Shown here in pieces: positions 40,776-51,829 of a stretch of DNA of 64,000 nucleotides. The notes below the pieces were generated by a model that did no database searches, was not told the origin of the DNA, and saw only the letters and a list, made by a program, of their open reading frames with translations. The DNA is from Lepturacanthus savala. Lineage: Eukaryota > Chordata > Actinopteri > Scombriformes > Trichiuridae. The stretch's first letter is position 1, and the number at the start of each line of letters is the position of its first letter. Where the stretch lies: the NCBI GenBank assembly GCA_030544235.1, contig CM060466.1:19153092-19217091 (forward strand), in the 5' to 3' direction. The translations under genes and the position numbers were made by a program.

Positions 40776-41765
40776 AAGTCAAGTCATATAGTGCAAAATC
40801 ATAGATCAGCCTCGAGGGGCTTCAGATTCTGTACATCAACATTCCAGAATACAAGATTAAACAGGATAAAACAATTATAATGATTCATAGTAAAGGTGAT
40901 GATGAGGTAAAGTCTGGGCCACATGACTTCCAACGGGGAGAGACTTTGGGTAGATGGGCGGCCATCCTCCGCAGCCAGCTGTAGTGGGTGGTAGTGGGGT
41001 GGGAGAGTGGGCTTGCAGCTGCCTGGTGTGCTGCGACCCATTCTGTGGAATGGGAAAACACAGGTTTGAAACATACAATACTAGGACATGAGGGTTTACA
41101 GATGGCGAGGAAGAAAGAGAAGTTCAGAGTATACCATAAGGTCTCAAAGGTGTCAGGCTTAAGAGGAAAGTCTTGAGCCTGATCTAAACTTATTTAGTTC
41201 GTTTGACCCCTAAAAAATTTCAATTATTGTGTTAGTCTGACTAAAACTGGATAACGTGTTAGTTTGCTAACACATCCATATAACTATTGCTATTCCTGCT
41301 GCTCCTGCAGACCAGTCGGACTGGAGCTTGAAGTGATCTGTGTATGTGTGGATACATTGGAAGTCCACGCCAACCTTCAACCTGGAAACTGAAAACTTTA
41401 ACAGAATAACTCAAACCAGTAGGAACCACGTAACTTGGTAAGTTGTGTGTACAGTACATCAACCATTAATGGTGTAATACTAACAAACTAAAGAGTGTAT
41501 TTGAACACCTATTGCAGCAGAGGCAACATGACTTCATCAGTAAAGTGATTTACCTCCTGTGCATGTATACTGAGACAAGGACAGTAGTCTGGATAGAGGA
41601 CCCTATCAATCAGGACCTTCCATCAGGACTGTGCATGTTAAACGTACTGAATGAAGATGTCTGAAGCAAGAAGATGGTTCCACAGGAGTGGAGCCTGATA
41701 GTTGAAGGCTCTGCCTCCCATTCTACTTTACAGACTCTGGAAACTTCTAACAATTCACTGTTCAT
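40776..41765 (+). repeat. Diverged dispersed repeat (unclassified)
   Basis: Pieces such as GGCGGCCATCCTCCGCAGCC, CAGTTCAGAG-like and GATGGTTCCACAGGAGTGGA resemble a long interspersed repeat seen in many teleosts. It is broken up here by about 250 bp without similarity (41200-41450). No open frame or terminal structure is visible, so the class is left open. Confidence 0.35.
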
Positions 41766-42158
41766 ATGAGCACCAGTAAAAATGAGAACCATTTATTTAT
41801 ATCTTACAACCTATATAATCGTTACTCAATAGTTTACTATAATAGCTGTGAGTGAGCTTTTGGACACTTACTACAGACAGTTGTTGATTTGCACATCTCT
41901 AATTCTGTCTCTATAAAATCATGTGCATTTTTAATAGTTAGCAGAAAGAAGCATTAAGAACAAAAAACTGAGGAGAAAACCAGTTTTATATTTACAATGC
42001 TATAATGTTTTTATTCAACAAACTGATCAAAACAGAATGTAAAAAATGTTGATTTTAACTCTGTTGAAATTGTCAGCTGCTACACTTGCATCATTGTTCC
42101 TCTTGAACTTTTTTGTGGTTTGGTTCATGTTTTGACATTTGTATTAACAAATACAAAG

Positions 42159-42515
42159 TCAGTCAGTCATTTTCTATACCTGCTTATTCCTCATTAGGGT
42201 CACAGGGGTCTGCTGGAGTCTATCCCAGCGCGTTACGGCGAGAGGCAGGGATACACCCCAGATGGACGGCAGCCAATCGTGGGACACACACACCATTCAC
42301 TCACACACTCACACCTACGGGCAATTTAGAGTTGCCAATTAACCTGAGCATGTTTTTGGACTGTGGGAGGAAGCCGGAGTACCCGGTGAAAACCCACGCA
42401 GAGAACATGCAAACTGCACACAGAAAGGTCCCAGACCCAGGACCAAGGAGGTCTTGAACCTGCGACCTTCTTGCTGTGAGGCAACAGCGCTAACCCCTGC
42501 ACCACCGTGTCGCCC
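42159..42515 (-). mobile_element. tRNA-derived SINE of the DANA/V-SINE type, full length, with target-site duplication
   Basis: Second copy of the SINE at 5.1 kb, in the same orientation and about 90% alike by eye, with a short deletion in the central domain. The Pol III promoter boxes are readable on the minus strand: A box TGGTGCAGGGG (42494-42504) and B box GGTTCAAGACC (42450-42460). Both fit the consensus. It is flanked by an 11-bp direct repeat, CAAATACAAAG, at 42148-42158 and 42516-42526 (sharing one base with the element end). Confidence 0.85.
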
Positions 42516-42915
42516 CAAATACAAAGTTTGCAACTTATTTGTTAATCGAGCAATTGTCAATAAAGGTCAAAAGTTCAACATTACTGGACTAAATATCCCT
42601 TTTTTATGTAGCACCCTCACTCGGGATTTCCAAGAATGTTTGGGTGAGTTTACAGCTGTTAAAGGGAACAAGACAGTACATTCAAGAAGACTGCAGATTC
42701 TATCTATTAGCTGGGGGAGGCTGTCATAGCAGTGTATCAATGCCCATGGCTTTAAAATGAGGTGTTTAAAAATCACATGTCCACAAACTTCTGCCCAAGT
42801 AGTATTTTTGAATACAAGAGTGAAATGTGAAAGACATTTTCCTTCTGCTGCAATAGTGCTGCAATTCTGCAATTATTGATATACTTAGCTTCTTGTGTGC
42901 TACTTGTGCTACCTA

Positions 42916-43607
42916 CTGTTCAAAATAACAACAGTGTGTGTAAAAATGTGAGTAAAGCCAAAAGTCCTTACAATAAGTTTACATTGCATTTTTATCCTAA
43001 ATCAAAATGTAAAGAAAGATGTTTCAATTGTTTAATTACATTACAGAAAATAAAGGAAAATTAATACAATAACATAAGAGGCTACTTGCTTTATGCCAAA
43101 GAGAAAATGTCCATGAAATAGATGTTTCAACATGACAATGACCCCAGACACAACAGTAAACCGGCAGCATCCTCGTTCTAGACCACCAAAATTAAAGTTC
43201 TGGAGTGGCCGACCCAATCCCCGGACCTTAATCCCATTGAAAACTTGTGGGGTGATGAAGAAATGCAGAGGAATTATGAGGCTAAACCCCCTGTTTATAG
43301 GTGCCAGAAGTTGGTCCATGCAATACAGATGTGAAGCAGTTTTCAGAAACCACAGTTATACAACTAAATATTACTTTAGTGATTCACAGGAATGTTAAAT
43401 CTTGAATATTTTTCAGTTTATACAGTAAATATTTGAGTTTGTAACAAAAAATGACGAAAAACATCCTAATATTAATTTTCTGTAAAGTAATTAACAAGTT
43501 GACACATATTTAACATTTAGATTTTGCTTAAATATAAAAATATATATGTAAGGATATTGGCTTTACTCACATTTTTAAACACACTGCTATTATATTGAAC
43601 ACAACTG
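42916..43607 (+). mobile_element. Tc1-like element A, internally deleted, with transposase remnant
   Basis: TA (42914-42915) and TA (43608-43609) bound an element whose ends match as inverted repeats (right end, inverted: CAGTTGTGTTCAATATAATA; the left end is diverged). The plus strand near 43125-43250 reads a broken FQHDNDPRHN...KVLEWP...SPDLNPIENLWG, the second and third catalytic blocks of a Tc1 transposase. The first catalytic block and N-terminal domain are missing. Confidence 0.7.
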
Positions 43608-43886
43608 TACACACTGAGTAGGATCTGGTGCCAAGGTGCGTTCAGGGTACATTAGGTACTTTATTAACAGGATCAATGACCTACCTCAAAGGTATGTTCA
43701 ACATCCATTCCATAATGATTCATCTGCTTTGCCTGCTCACTCTGGAACAGGGAATTTAGAGTCATGACTAAGTCTGTGTGACTGTTGAACACTGAACAAC
43801 AACTTGCAGGTTTCCAGAGAGCGGAAAATGGAATCCTAATCTGAGCAGCTGGTTTCAGCAATGAAATTGTTGTATGAGCAGTCATA

Positions 43887-44653
43887 TAGTTCTGTTCAAT
43901 ATAATAGCAGTGTGTTTAAAAACATGTGTAAAGCCAAAATCCTTATCATAATTTTTATTTTGGTGCATTGAGAACACTGCATTTTATATCCTAAATCAGA
44001 ATGTGATCATAGATCAGTTTGCCTAAATCTAAATACTTGAAGAGGTCATGTTGCCTTTTGCTGAAAAGGAAATGCTCTTGAAATGTGAGTTTCAATAAGA
44101 CAACGACCCCAAACACACCAGTAAATCAGCAGCATCTTTCTTCCAGGCCAACAAAATTAAAGTTCTGGAGTGGCCAACCCAATCCCTGGACCTTAATCCC
44201 AATAAAACTTTTGGAGTGACATCAGAAATGCTGTTTCTGAGGCAAAACCAAGAAATTCAGAGGAAATGTGAGGCTGAAATACCCGTTCATAGGAGCCAGA
44301 AGTTGGTCGACTCCATGCAATACAGATGTGAAGCAGGTCTCAGAAACTGTGGTTATACAACTAAATATTACTAAATACTACTTTCACAGGAATGCCAAAT
44401 CCTTACGATTTTTTATTTTTTTTTCCTTACGATGTTTATACAGTAAATATTTGAGATTGTAAAAGTTTGTTTGCCTTTTGCCCATTTTCTGTAAAATAAT
44501 TAAAAGATTGACACATTTTTCTTCACATTTTGATTTTGATTGGATTTAGGATAGAAAACGCAGTGTTTCCAATGCACTGAAATAAAAATTATTGTAAAGA
44601 TTTTGGCTTTACTCACGTTTTTATACACACTGCTGTTATATTGAACACAACTG
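43887..44653 (+). mobile_element. Tc1-like element B, internally deleted, direct neighbour of element A
   Basis: Same family and orientation as the element 280 bp to the left. The TA flanks are at 43885-43886 and 44654-44655, and the terminal repeats (TTCAATATAATAGCAGTG) are better preserved. The transposase remnant at about 44090-44330 again holds only the last two catalytic blocks and carries stops. Confidence 0.7.
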
Positions 44654-44655
44654 TA

Positions 44656-47400
44656 GGTGCCACAACACAACTCACATCACAAGGCACTAAACTCCAAACT
44701 TTTCCAGGTGCATGAAATACACTGTACAACATCTTTAACGACCATCATATGGAAAGATATTTACCAGGTGTGAATGTGTAATGTATAGTGATTGTAAAAA
44801 ATGTTGTGCAGGGAATAGGTCCAGTAGTGATTGAAGATTTATGCCGTAATGCCAACCACCGAGCTGGATCTTTGACATTTAGATGGCAGCGAACACATGA
44901 ATAATGTATATCCAGGGTTTAGTTTTTCAGCAACTGTGTGATTTACACGAGCTGCCGTCAGCAGGAAAAGGGAGAGCACGGCCTTTGACTTCAGGGATCC
45001 TCCCTTATCTGACGGAGGAGGCGAGAACAGATTATAGACAGCTGGAGATGAATGAAAACACATGGGAGAGGATGAGATGTTACAGTGCCAGAGAGGAGTA
45101 GACATGAGCCAAGGTAAGGTCTCTGTCCTCGTTTCGCTTTTCTTGTTTGAGTTAAGACGTAACGGCAAGGAGAGAAGCATCCTGCATGTGACCATGGTTT
45201 GTTGTTGATTTTTTCTTCTCTCCATTTGAACTGTCACATTGACATATTAACAAAAATATTTTGTCTTAAACATCTGTTCTCATCATATTTTTCCTGCTTG
45301 GTCTCATCTCACTGACTCTATGACTACTATGTTTTTGGTGAAATAGGCACGGTGTCCAAAATAAAGAAAAAAGAAACACGAGTGATACATTCCTAACAAT
45401 AAAAAGGGCCTTTCAAAACCACAGTTACAAAGTGCTTCCATAATACAAACCTATTATATATAAAGAAACTCTTGCAATGTGATTTGCAACAGAATTTCAA
45501 GTTCACATCGGTGTATGTTAAATAGATTTTATCTGATGTTACACTGCCCTCTTCTGGACTAAAGAACAATGACAGGTGTTACACACACAAGTAACTTACT
45601 GCAGCCCCAGTAATGCCTCAAAGTACAATTATATTTTACAAATTTATGTGACTTCTTTCACAATCATGGCCAATTTTTCGATATTATTACATTTTCGACT
45701 TGTTTTATTTTAGTAATTTGTCTCCATAATGGTTCCTTCAACAAAGACTCCATAATTAATTCTGTGAAGAGTTGTTTCAATATATTGAAAAAACAACAAT
45801 ATAGTCTATAATATAATACAATATATTACAAAAATATTCAGAAATAACAATGTCATTGGAGCTTGATATTATGCATTTGGTATTAGCATGGAACTTTTTA
45901 TAGCCTGTGTTTTTAAGACATACTGCCTGCTCTTATTGCTTCTAATACTACAGCAATATGCAAAGAAATGTGACATTTTCATGACATTTTTGATTTATTT
46001 ATATTGCATTTTTCATACACATGCAGCCTAGACATAGCCCTCAAATAAAAATGAAAAATGTTAAAAAATAAACATTTAATCACAATCTTGCAAGACTTAA
46101 ATAAGAAAATAAATATGAATATATCAGAAATGAATAGTATTAAAAACAATTACTAAAACTTTTTACAAACAGTTATTTATGTTTTATTTATTAAAAACAG
46201 TTATCTTGTTATGTTTGCATGTAATTTTGGCTAATCATATATCAAATGAAGACGTCCTAGTAGATCTAGGACATGGGCATGTCTGCATTTCCAATGCTGC
46301 CTCTAATAGAAACTAATATAACTTTACAACTATAAAAAAAAAAAAATAAGCAACTTCTTCACATATCACAGTTGAGTTATTATGGATACTGAAAGCAGGT
46401 TTTGGGTTTAGAAGACAATTTATTAAGGGAACATTGGGACATTGACAATGGATGAAATGTCAACATCAATAATCCAGTGTTTTTAAACAATAATGTGGGT
46501 GGCACTCATGTGCTGAACAAGTTTGATACAAGCAACAGGCTCCAGGAAATCCAAAACACATCCGTGTCAAGTAAAATGATTTCATCATGACTCAGAAGAA
46601 GCTTTTGTCATGTTTGAGGGACTGATGGACAGTCACAGTGAATACAGGTTCTTGTTTTTTCATAACAATTATGGAGTATTCAATTGTTGCAAAATTGAGT
46701 GCAGGTAAAACTACTAGAGAAAATTGTGTCAATCCCAGCCCTTCTTATTTAGTCTACTGGAGTCAAAAGGTGAAGTTAAGAAGTGAAGACTAGCAAACTG
46801 AAGTGACCCGGGCTTCAGTTCAAAATAAAAAAAGCTGAGATCATGTTCAGAAATAAATATAAAACATCTTACTAGAGAGGGATCTCTAACTTTAATCAGA
46901 ATGTGGGTCTCACTGGGACTGACTAGGTCTCTAGGTTACATGTCTTTCTGCCATAATAAGGGACCTATGTGACATTAATGTGTGAGACTGAGCCGTTGTA
47001 TCTTTGCATTTTCTTGCAGCAGATTAAATAAGAGGTATGGAGAATATATCATGGTACCCATTTGCTGAAATGTGGTAGAAGAGGCTGGTATATTTAGGGA
47101 TTGAATACCATAATCAGTTCCTACACGTCACGTAGATGTCTTCATAGGTGCGCGCACACACACAATGTGTTTTCTTTATTTTCATGACTATTTACATTGT
47201 AGATTCTCATTGAAAGCATCACAACTATAAATGAACCAACTACTACAAACTACCATTTCACTTCATAGTTGTGCCTTATCAAGGTTAATTAGTGGAATAT
47301 CTTGCTTTATCAATCAGAGCCAACATGTATTCATTCATAGTTTTGATGCCTTCAGTGAGAATCAACAATGAAAATAGTCATGAAAATAACTCACACTGTG
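44656..47400. other. Gene-free stretch downstream of GT31 gene 1
   Basis: Very AT-rich from 45240 to 47380. A small GC-richer patch at 44940-45130 ends in a plus-strand donor-like AAG/GTAAGG after an ATG, but no partner exon or homology supports a gene. Confidence 0.45.
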
Positions 47401-47405
47401 TGTGA

Positions 47406-47411
<6 letters not shown>

Positions 47412-47480
<69 letters not shown>

Positions 47481-47481
47481 T
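47412..47481. repeat. (AT)n(AC)n microsatellite
   Basis: About 27 AT units followed by a short AC run, 217 bp downstream of the GT31 gene 1 stop codon and 80 bp beyond its candidate poly(A) signal. Confidence 0.95.
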
Positions 47482-47563
47482 TCACAAAAGGGCACTTGAG
47501 GACAGATTCCATATAATTCATCATTACAACATGAGTCGCACAGAGCACACAAAAAAGTCCTCC

Positions 47564-47569
47564 TTTATT
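47564..47569 (-). terminator. Candidate polyadenylation signal, GT31 gene 1
   Basis: AATAAA on the minus strand lies about 129 bases downstream of the TAA stop codon at 47698-47700. This is a plausible distance for a short 3' UTR, but later signals cannot be excluded. Confidence 0.4.
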
Positions 47570-47697
47570 CCAGTAGTGAGGTGACTACAGTAGGACTGGA
47601 ACCAGCCTTCCTGTCAGTCTTTACGTCACAGTGTCAGATAAACAAAAGGGCTTCCCCACCACCATAGAGCTCAAACTCAGTCTCCAGGTAAATCTGG

Positions 47698-48723
47698 TTA
47701 ACATTTCGCTGGCTGTTTGCTCTTGAACCAGTAATAAGCCATCTGCGTGTTGCTTTGTGTCATGGCGGCGATCACCTTCGAGAGGCTGCAGCTGCTCAGG
47801 GGGTGCGACGGCTCCACGAGAAACATGTCTTTCTGGGGCGGATCGGTGGGGGAAACCCCCAGGCGCTTCATGCACATGGCCAGGTAGGCGTCCTCGATGT
47901 ATATGGGTTTGATCTGAGGCGAGACCCCCAGGATCTTCCTGGGGAGGTCTAGGGACATGACATAGGCCATGCCCAGAGGATAGGGGGGATACTCGGACTC
48001 AGCAATCACATTCTTTGGCATGTAGAACCTTATCAGTGGGTCTCTTATGACTGGACTGTGCCACCACACCAGCCCCGTCAGGTAGTTCTGTTTGGCCGTG
48101 CTGGGATCCAGCAGCAGTTTCACCAGGTTCCGGACGTGGAGGAACACGTCCGAGTCGATTTTCATGAAATAGGAAACGTTCCCGCAGTGGGCGGCCAGCC
48201 ACTCCAGCATCACCATGGTCTTGATGGTCAGGTTATGGTAGCTGTCGCGGAAGTTGCTCTGGACCAGGTCCCGGTGCTCGAGGCTCTCCAACCGGAGGTT
48301 GTCCTGCTGCCGCTCAGCGTCGGCTCCCCCGGGTCGGCCCAGTATGAAGAGGGTCTCCACCCGCCTGCCCAGAACCAGCGTCTCGTTCCCCCACGTCCTC
48401 CGGATGACGTTGCGGGATTCCACGTCGCCGGGAGAGATCGGAACGAACAGCAGCAGGAAAGGAGTCGTTTTCTTACACGTCGGCGTGTCGTCCATGATGA
48501 ATGTGTAGTTACGTGGATAGGCCACGTAGTATGGACCCGGGTCCTCCCACCGCGGCGCCGGTTCAGCTTCCGATGACACCGGCAAGGGTCTCGGTGTCGC
48601 TCTGTGGCTCGGAGTCTCCCAGTAGATCAACTTCCTGTCAGAATTGAGATAGAAGCGTAGGATGGTAGCAGCTCCCAGGAGGCAGATAAAGATGAATATT
48701 AAGCTTCTTCTCCTGATCTCCAT
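47698..48723 (-). CDS. Beta-1,3-galactosyltransferase-like protein (GT31 family), 341 aa
   Basis: Predicted type II Golgi membrane enzyme that transfers a sugar in beta-1,3 linkage from a UDP-sugar to a glycan acceptor. What is seen: a short basic cytoplasmic tail (residues 2-6), a signal-anchor helix (about 7-25), a Pro/Glu-rich stem (about 40-65), then the GT31 domain. Family landmarks are the YPRNY block (69-73), RRTWG (108-112), the metal-binding DxD motif as DSD (190-192) and EDAY (277-280), the counterpart of the family's EDVY. Possible N-glycosylation sites lie at N72, N113, N164 and N182. The length is normal for B3GALT1/2/5-type enzymes. The ATG is chosen because it directly precedes the anchor and lies 5 bases inside an exon with a good acceptor. 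The whole coding region is in one exon, as is usual in this family. It is rich in G and C at third codon positions, unlike its paralogue 10.5 kb upstream. Family assignment is firm; donor and acceptor specificity are not determined. Confidence 0.93.
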   Translation of the reverse strand: MEIRRRSLIFIFICLLGAATILRFYLNSDRKLIYWETPSHRATPRPLPVSSEAEPAPRWEDPGPYYVAYPRNYTFIMDDTPTCKKTTPFLLLFVPISPGDVESRNVIRRTWGNETLVLGRRVETLFILGRPGGADAERQQDNLRLESLEHRDLVQSNFRDSYHNLTIKTMVMLEWLAAHCGNVSYFMKIDSDVFLHVRNLVKLLLDPSTAKQNYLTGLVWWHSPVIRDPLIRFYMPKNVIAESEYPPYPLGMAYVMSLDLPRKILGVSPQIKPIYIEDAYLAMCMKRLGVSPTDPPQKDMFLVEPSHPLSSCSLSKVIAAMTQSNTQMAYYWFKSKQPAKC

Positions 48724-48728
48724 TGAAA

Positions 48729-48750
48729 CTACAGAGAAAAGAGACTTTTG
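48729..48750 (-). other. Splice acceptor of the 5' UTR intron, GT31 gene 1
   Basis: On the minus strand a pyrimidine-rich run ends in CTGTAG, and the exon starts at 48728, five bases before the ATG at 48723. This implies at least one untranslated upstream exon further right. No convincing partner donor or promoter was identified for it; the region up to 53.2 kb has several weak candidates. Confidence 0.7.
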
Positions 48751-48941
48751 TCATCATGGGATAAAAAAATACAATTCAAAAACACAAAATACTTCCCTCT
48801 AACAAAATGAGCTAATTACTTAAATGTTGAATGCCTCAAATTGACTTCGAAACTTGAAATATTTTAAAGTTCCTGATTAATGACAGGGAATCTCATATTT
48901 TCTATCAACTCCCATCGTAGCCACATACAAGTGACACATAC

Positions 48942-49165
48942 GGGTCAGTGACAAATAATACTATATATAACTATAATAGTTGAGAAAGTCAAAGAAATTT
49001 AAAATTTCAGTCAGTTTTAAGAAGCATTCATCATCAGGCCTATCAAAATGTACATTGTGTGTTCATGTCAGTTTCTTGTTATTTAAAATCCAATTGTATT
49101 ATTTTTGAAAAAAAAAATTACAAATTTGTGCATTTTTGAACTGGAAATGTCAAATGGAGCAACCA
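48942..49165 (-). mobile_element. Short inverted-repeat element (GTCAGTGACAAA family), copy 3, partial
   Basis: GGGTCAGTGACAAATAATAC at 48942 followed by an inverted form of the family's right half. It lies only 220 bp upstream of the coding exon of the 47.7-kb gene, inside its 5' intron. The far half is replaced by A/T-rich low-complexity sequence. Confidence 0.6.
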
Positions 49166-49918
49166 AAAAAAAAAATCTGGTAAAAGGTAAAAAACCTTTT
49201 TTTCTATTTTTTCTTTTGGTACAAAACCAAAAGAAAAAATAGGCAAAAGGAAAAAAAAGTTTGCTACATACAGTCCGGAATGTTTTATTTTGCACTTTAA
49301 CATGTGCAATAAAAGCATTTGTCCGTGGTATCGATAAGCTCAAAAACGCACGCGCTGCATCCTGATACAAGAACAAAAGAAAAAAAAAAGGCAAAAGGAA
49401 AAAAAATCCTGTTACATACAGTCCTGAATATGTCTTATTTAGGTGTTTTTTGCCTGTTTTTTCTTTTTTGTGCTGGACTTTCTTTTGTTTTTTTTACCTG
49501 CCTTGATCAGACCAACATGTTCCCTCTACATAGAACTTCTCGCTGTAATAAACATCCTTCAGTAGCAGCTTGTTAGCGGGTCGTTCAGAGTCTGGGACAC
49601 GTTGTTTGTGGTGTTTATTTAGCGACGTTATTACTTCCCCTCATAAAGTCGGATTTGTTATCTTATTAAGTTTGTATAATGTTTCCAAATGACCTAGTCC
49701 TGTGGTGGCTCCATGTTACTGTTTACTGCTTGTTGCTGCGCTGCTCTGCGTGATGACGTAACCAGCTTGCAAACATAGACTCAAAGTAACTAGATGCGTG
49801 ACTGGATCGGCCTCTTTCATCCAATAATCAATTCAGTTGATTGGTCGATCAGATATCCGATCCGGGTATCGGATCGGCCCATCTAATCATTATATATATA
49901 TATATATATATATATATA

Positions 49919-50025
49919 CCACCTAGAATAAAAAACTTGATGGCATAGTGTTTTTTTTTTTTTAAACCTTTTTAAGAGAGTTTAATTATATGGTACCAAG
50001 TTTTTTGGGGTTACACTACAATGAC
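49919..50025 (-). mobile_element. Short inverted-repeat element (GTCAGTGACAAA family), copy 4, partial
   Basis: Inverted left half of the family: ACCTAGAATAAAAAACTTGA to TTGGGGTTACACTACAATG. It abuts the (AT)n tract at 49893-49918. Confidence 0.5.
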
Positions 50026-50246
50026 CCATACATGTGTTTTAATGGGCTAGAGTTAGTGGAGGATTTATTTCAGTCAAACCACAAAAAAGACCAAATCAAG
50101 ACCAAAAAAGACCAAATCAATATTATATGTGCACAGATCAACAACAACGAAGGGCATCTTAAATGTTAAAATCACTGAAATGCAGAACAATTAGCTGTAA
50201 AATGTAGGCCTATGTAAAACCACTGCTTTTAAACACTATTGACATA

Positions 50247-50587
50247 TCAGTGACAAAACTGTGGTGTAACTCTAAAAACTTGGTACCAGATAGTTTAACT
50301 CTCTTAAAAAGTTTTTAATAATAATTATAATAATAATAATAAAAAAAATAGACACATGCTATCAACCAGTTTTATATTCTAGGTGGATTATACATTTAAA
50401 ATGTATCATTCTTTTTTCGATTACACCATTTGACATTAGGTGTTAAAAGAATCATACGAAATCATGATTTTTGATAAAGATAGAAACTTTTAAACATGAA
50501 CACAATATGTATTTTGAGAGACCTGATAAATGCTCCTTAAAAAGTTTTTGACTTTCTCATCTTCCAAACATTATTTGTGACTGACCC
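50247..50587 (+). mobile_element. Short inverted-repeat element (GTCAGTGACAAA family), copy 5, full length
   Basis: TCAGTGACAAAACTGTGGTG at the left and TTATTTGTGACTGACCC at the right are imperfect inverted ends. The body contains CTTGGTACCAGATAGTTTAA and the TTCTAGGTGGATTATACATT segment also seen in copies 2 and 4. Confidence 0.65.
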
Positions 50588-51171
50588 ATTGACCCAAATA
50601 CAAGACAATAAATACACATGAAAAAGTTAAACCAGCTATCAACATGAAATACAGGGGGGCATTTAAAATGAGAAATTAATTTTTTACAACTTGATACAGC
50701 TGACAAAAATCAAGCTTCCAACAATCCTACATCTATAGTCTCTAAACTTTGTTTTTCGGTGAAATATTAACTCAGTGTTATATTTATTAAATGAAATAAT
50801 AAATGAAAAAAAAATCACTATTTTGTTGAAGCAGCTACCAACTCTGCTTCTTGATGTTTAGCATTTACAGTGAATCTTGACATTTTATACAGACTTCCAA
50901 GACTCAAATCTCATTGTCTCAGGCTGTTTTTCACCTGGAGAAAACACTACACATGGAGACTATTTAGTCAGAGATGTGGCGTGGCACCTGGCCTATATCA
51001 CACGGCGGGATTAAGAGGTAACTTCAGGTTTAACCCCATGTTTTCCATAGTATAAAGCTGGTTCAATTCTTACCAGGGTAGATCAACTTATGCTGAACTG
51101 TTCTGACGACAGGACAGAATCAAAATGTGTAAAAAGGGCCGCCCATTTGACCTTTCAAACCACTGGAGTAA

Positions 51172-51540
51172 GGCTGCAACGATTATTTTGATAGTCAAAT
51201 CGATTGTTGATAGATATTGAAATGATAAGTTCTCAAAGGTTGGTTGTTTGGTTCATAAAAGAGTGTAAAATGTGGATCACCATTTCCCAAAGCTAAAGAT
51301 TTAACCTAAAATGTCTTTTTTTGGTCAAGACCAACAGTCCACAACCCAAAGATCATCAGTTTTCTGTTATAGAAGATTAAATAAACCAGACAACTGAGAA
51401 AGATTTGAGAAGCTGGAATCAGAGAATTTGGACATTTTCTTCTTAAAAATGTCTCAAATTGTTTACTCGATTATCAAAATAGGCAGTGATTAATGTAATA
51501 GTTGGAAACTAATTAAGTAATCTAGTTAATCACATTGGAT
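51172..51540. repeat. Dispersed CGATTAATCG-type teleost repeat, copy 1
   Basis: GGCTGCAACGATTATTTTGA at one end and AATCTAGTTAATCACA at the other enclose blocks such as CCACAACCCAAAGATCATCA and GAAGCTGGAATCAGAGAATT. These are hallmarks of a very common non-autonomous DNA repeat in teleosts. Diverged and without a coding frame. Confidence 0.6.
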
Positions 51541-51687
51541 TGCTATTATTTTGAATACTACTGTATGTCCATTACTGCAGAAAAGCTGTGTAAGTATTTA
51601 TACACTCTCTCCTGTCATATATACAGAAAAATATACATACTGTAGGGGTTGGGTGAATTCTACAAGGTATTCATTCATTCATACAAA

Positions 51688-51829
51688 TGGACATTTAAAT
51701 GACAAGAAACCAACATGAACACAAATGCAAAACGTACATTTTGAGAGCCTTGATTAACGTTTTGGAAACTGTATTTTTAAAAGTTTAGTAGACTTTTTCA
51801 TCTTGCTAACCATCATTTGTCACTGATCC
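51688..51829 (+). mobile_element. Short inverted-repeat element (GTCAGTGACAAA family), copy 6, partial
   Basis: Right half only: AATGACAAGAAACCAACATG through CATCATTTGTCACTGATCC. Confidence 0.5.

Noticed and set aside
42450..42515. Possible tRNA gene on the minus strand
   Set aside because: A and B boxes are present but the sequence is the head of a SINE and does not fold into a full cloverleaf.
44904..45115. Possible plus-strand first coding exon ending AAG/GTAAGG
   Set aside because: No homology, no partner acceptor in the following 2 kb and no promoter-like composition.
48058..48576. 172-codon plus-strand frame inside the GT31 gene 1 exon
   Set aside because: It is an antisense shadow of the GC-rich glycosyltransferase coding sequence.
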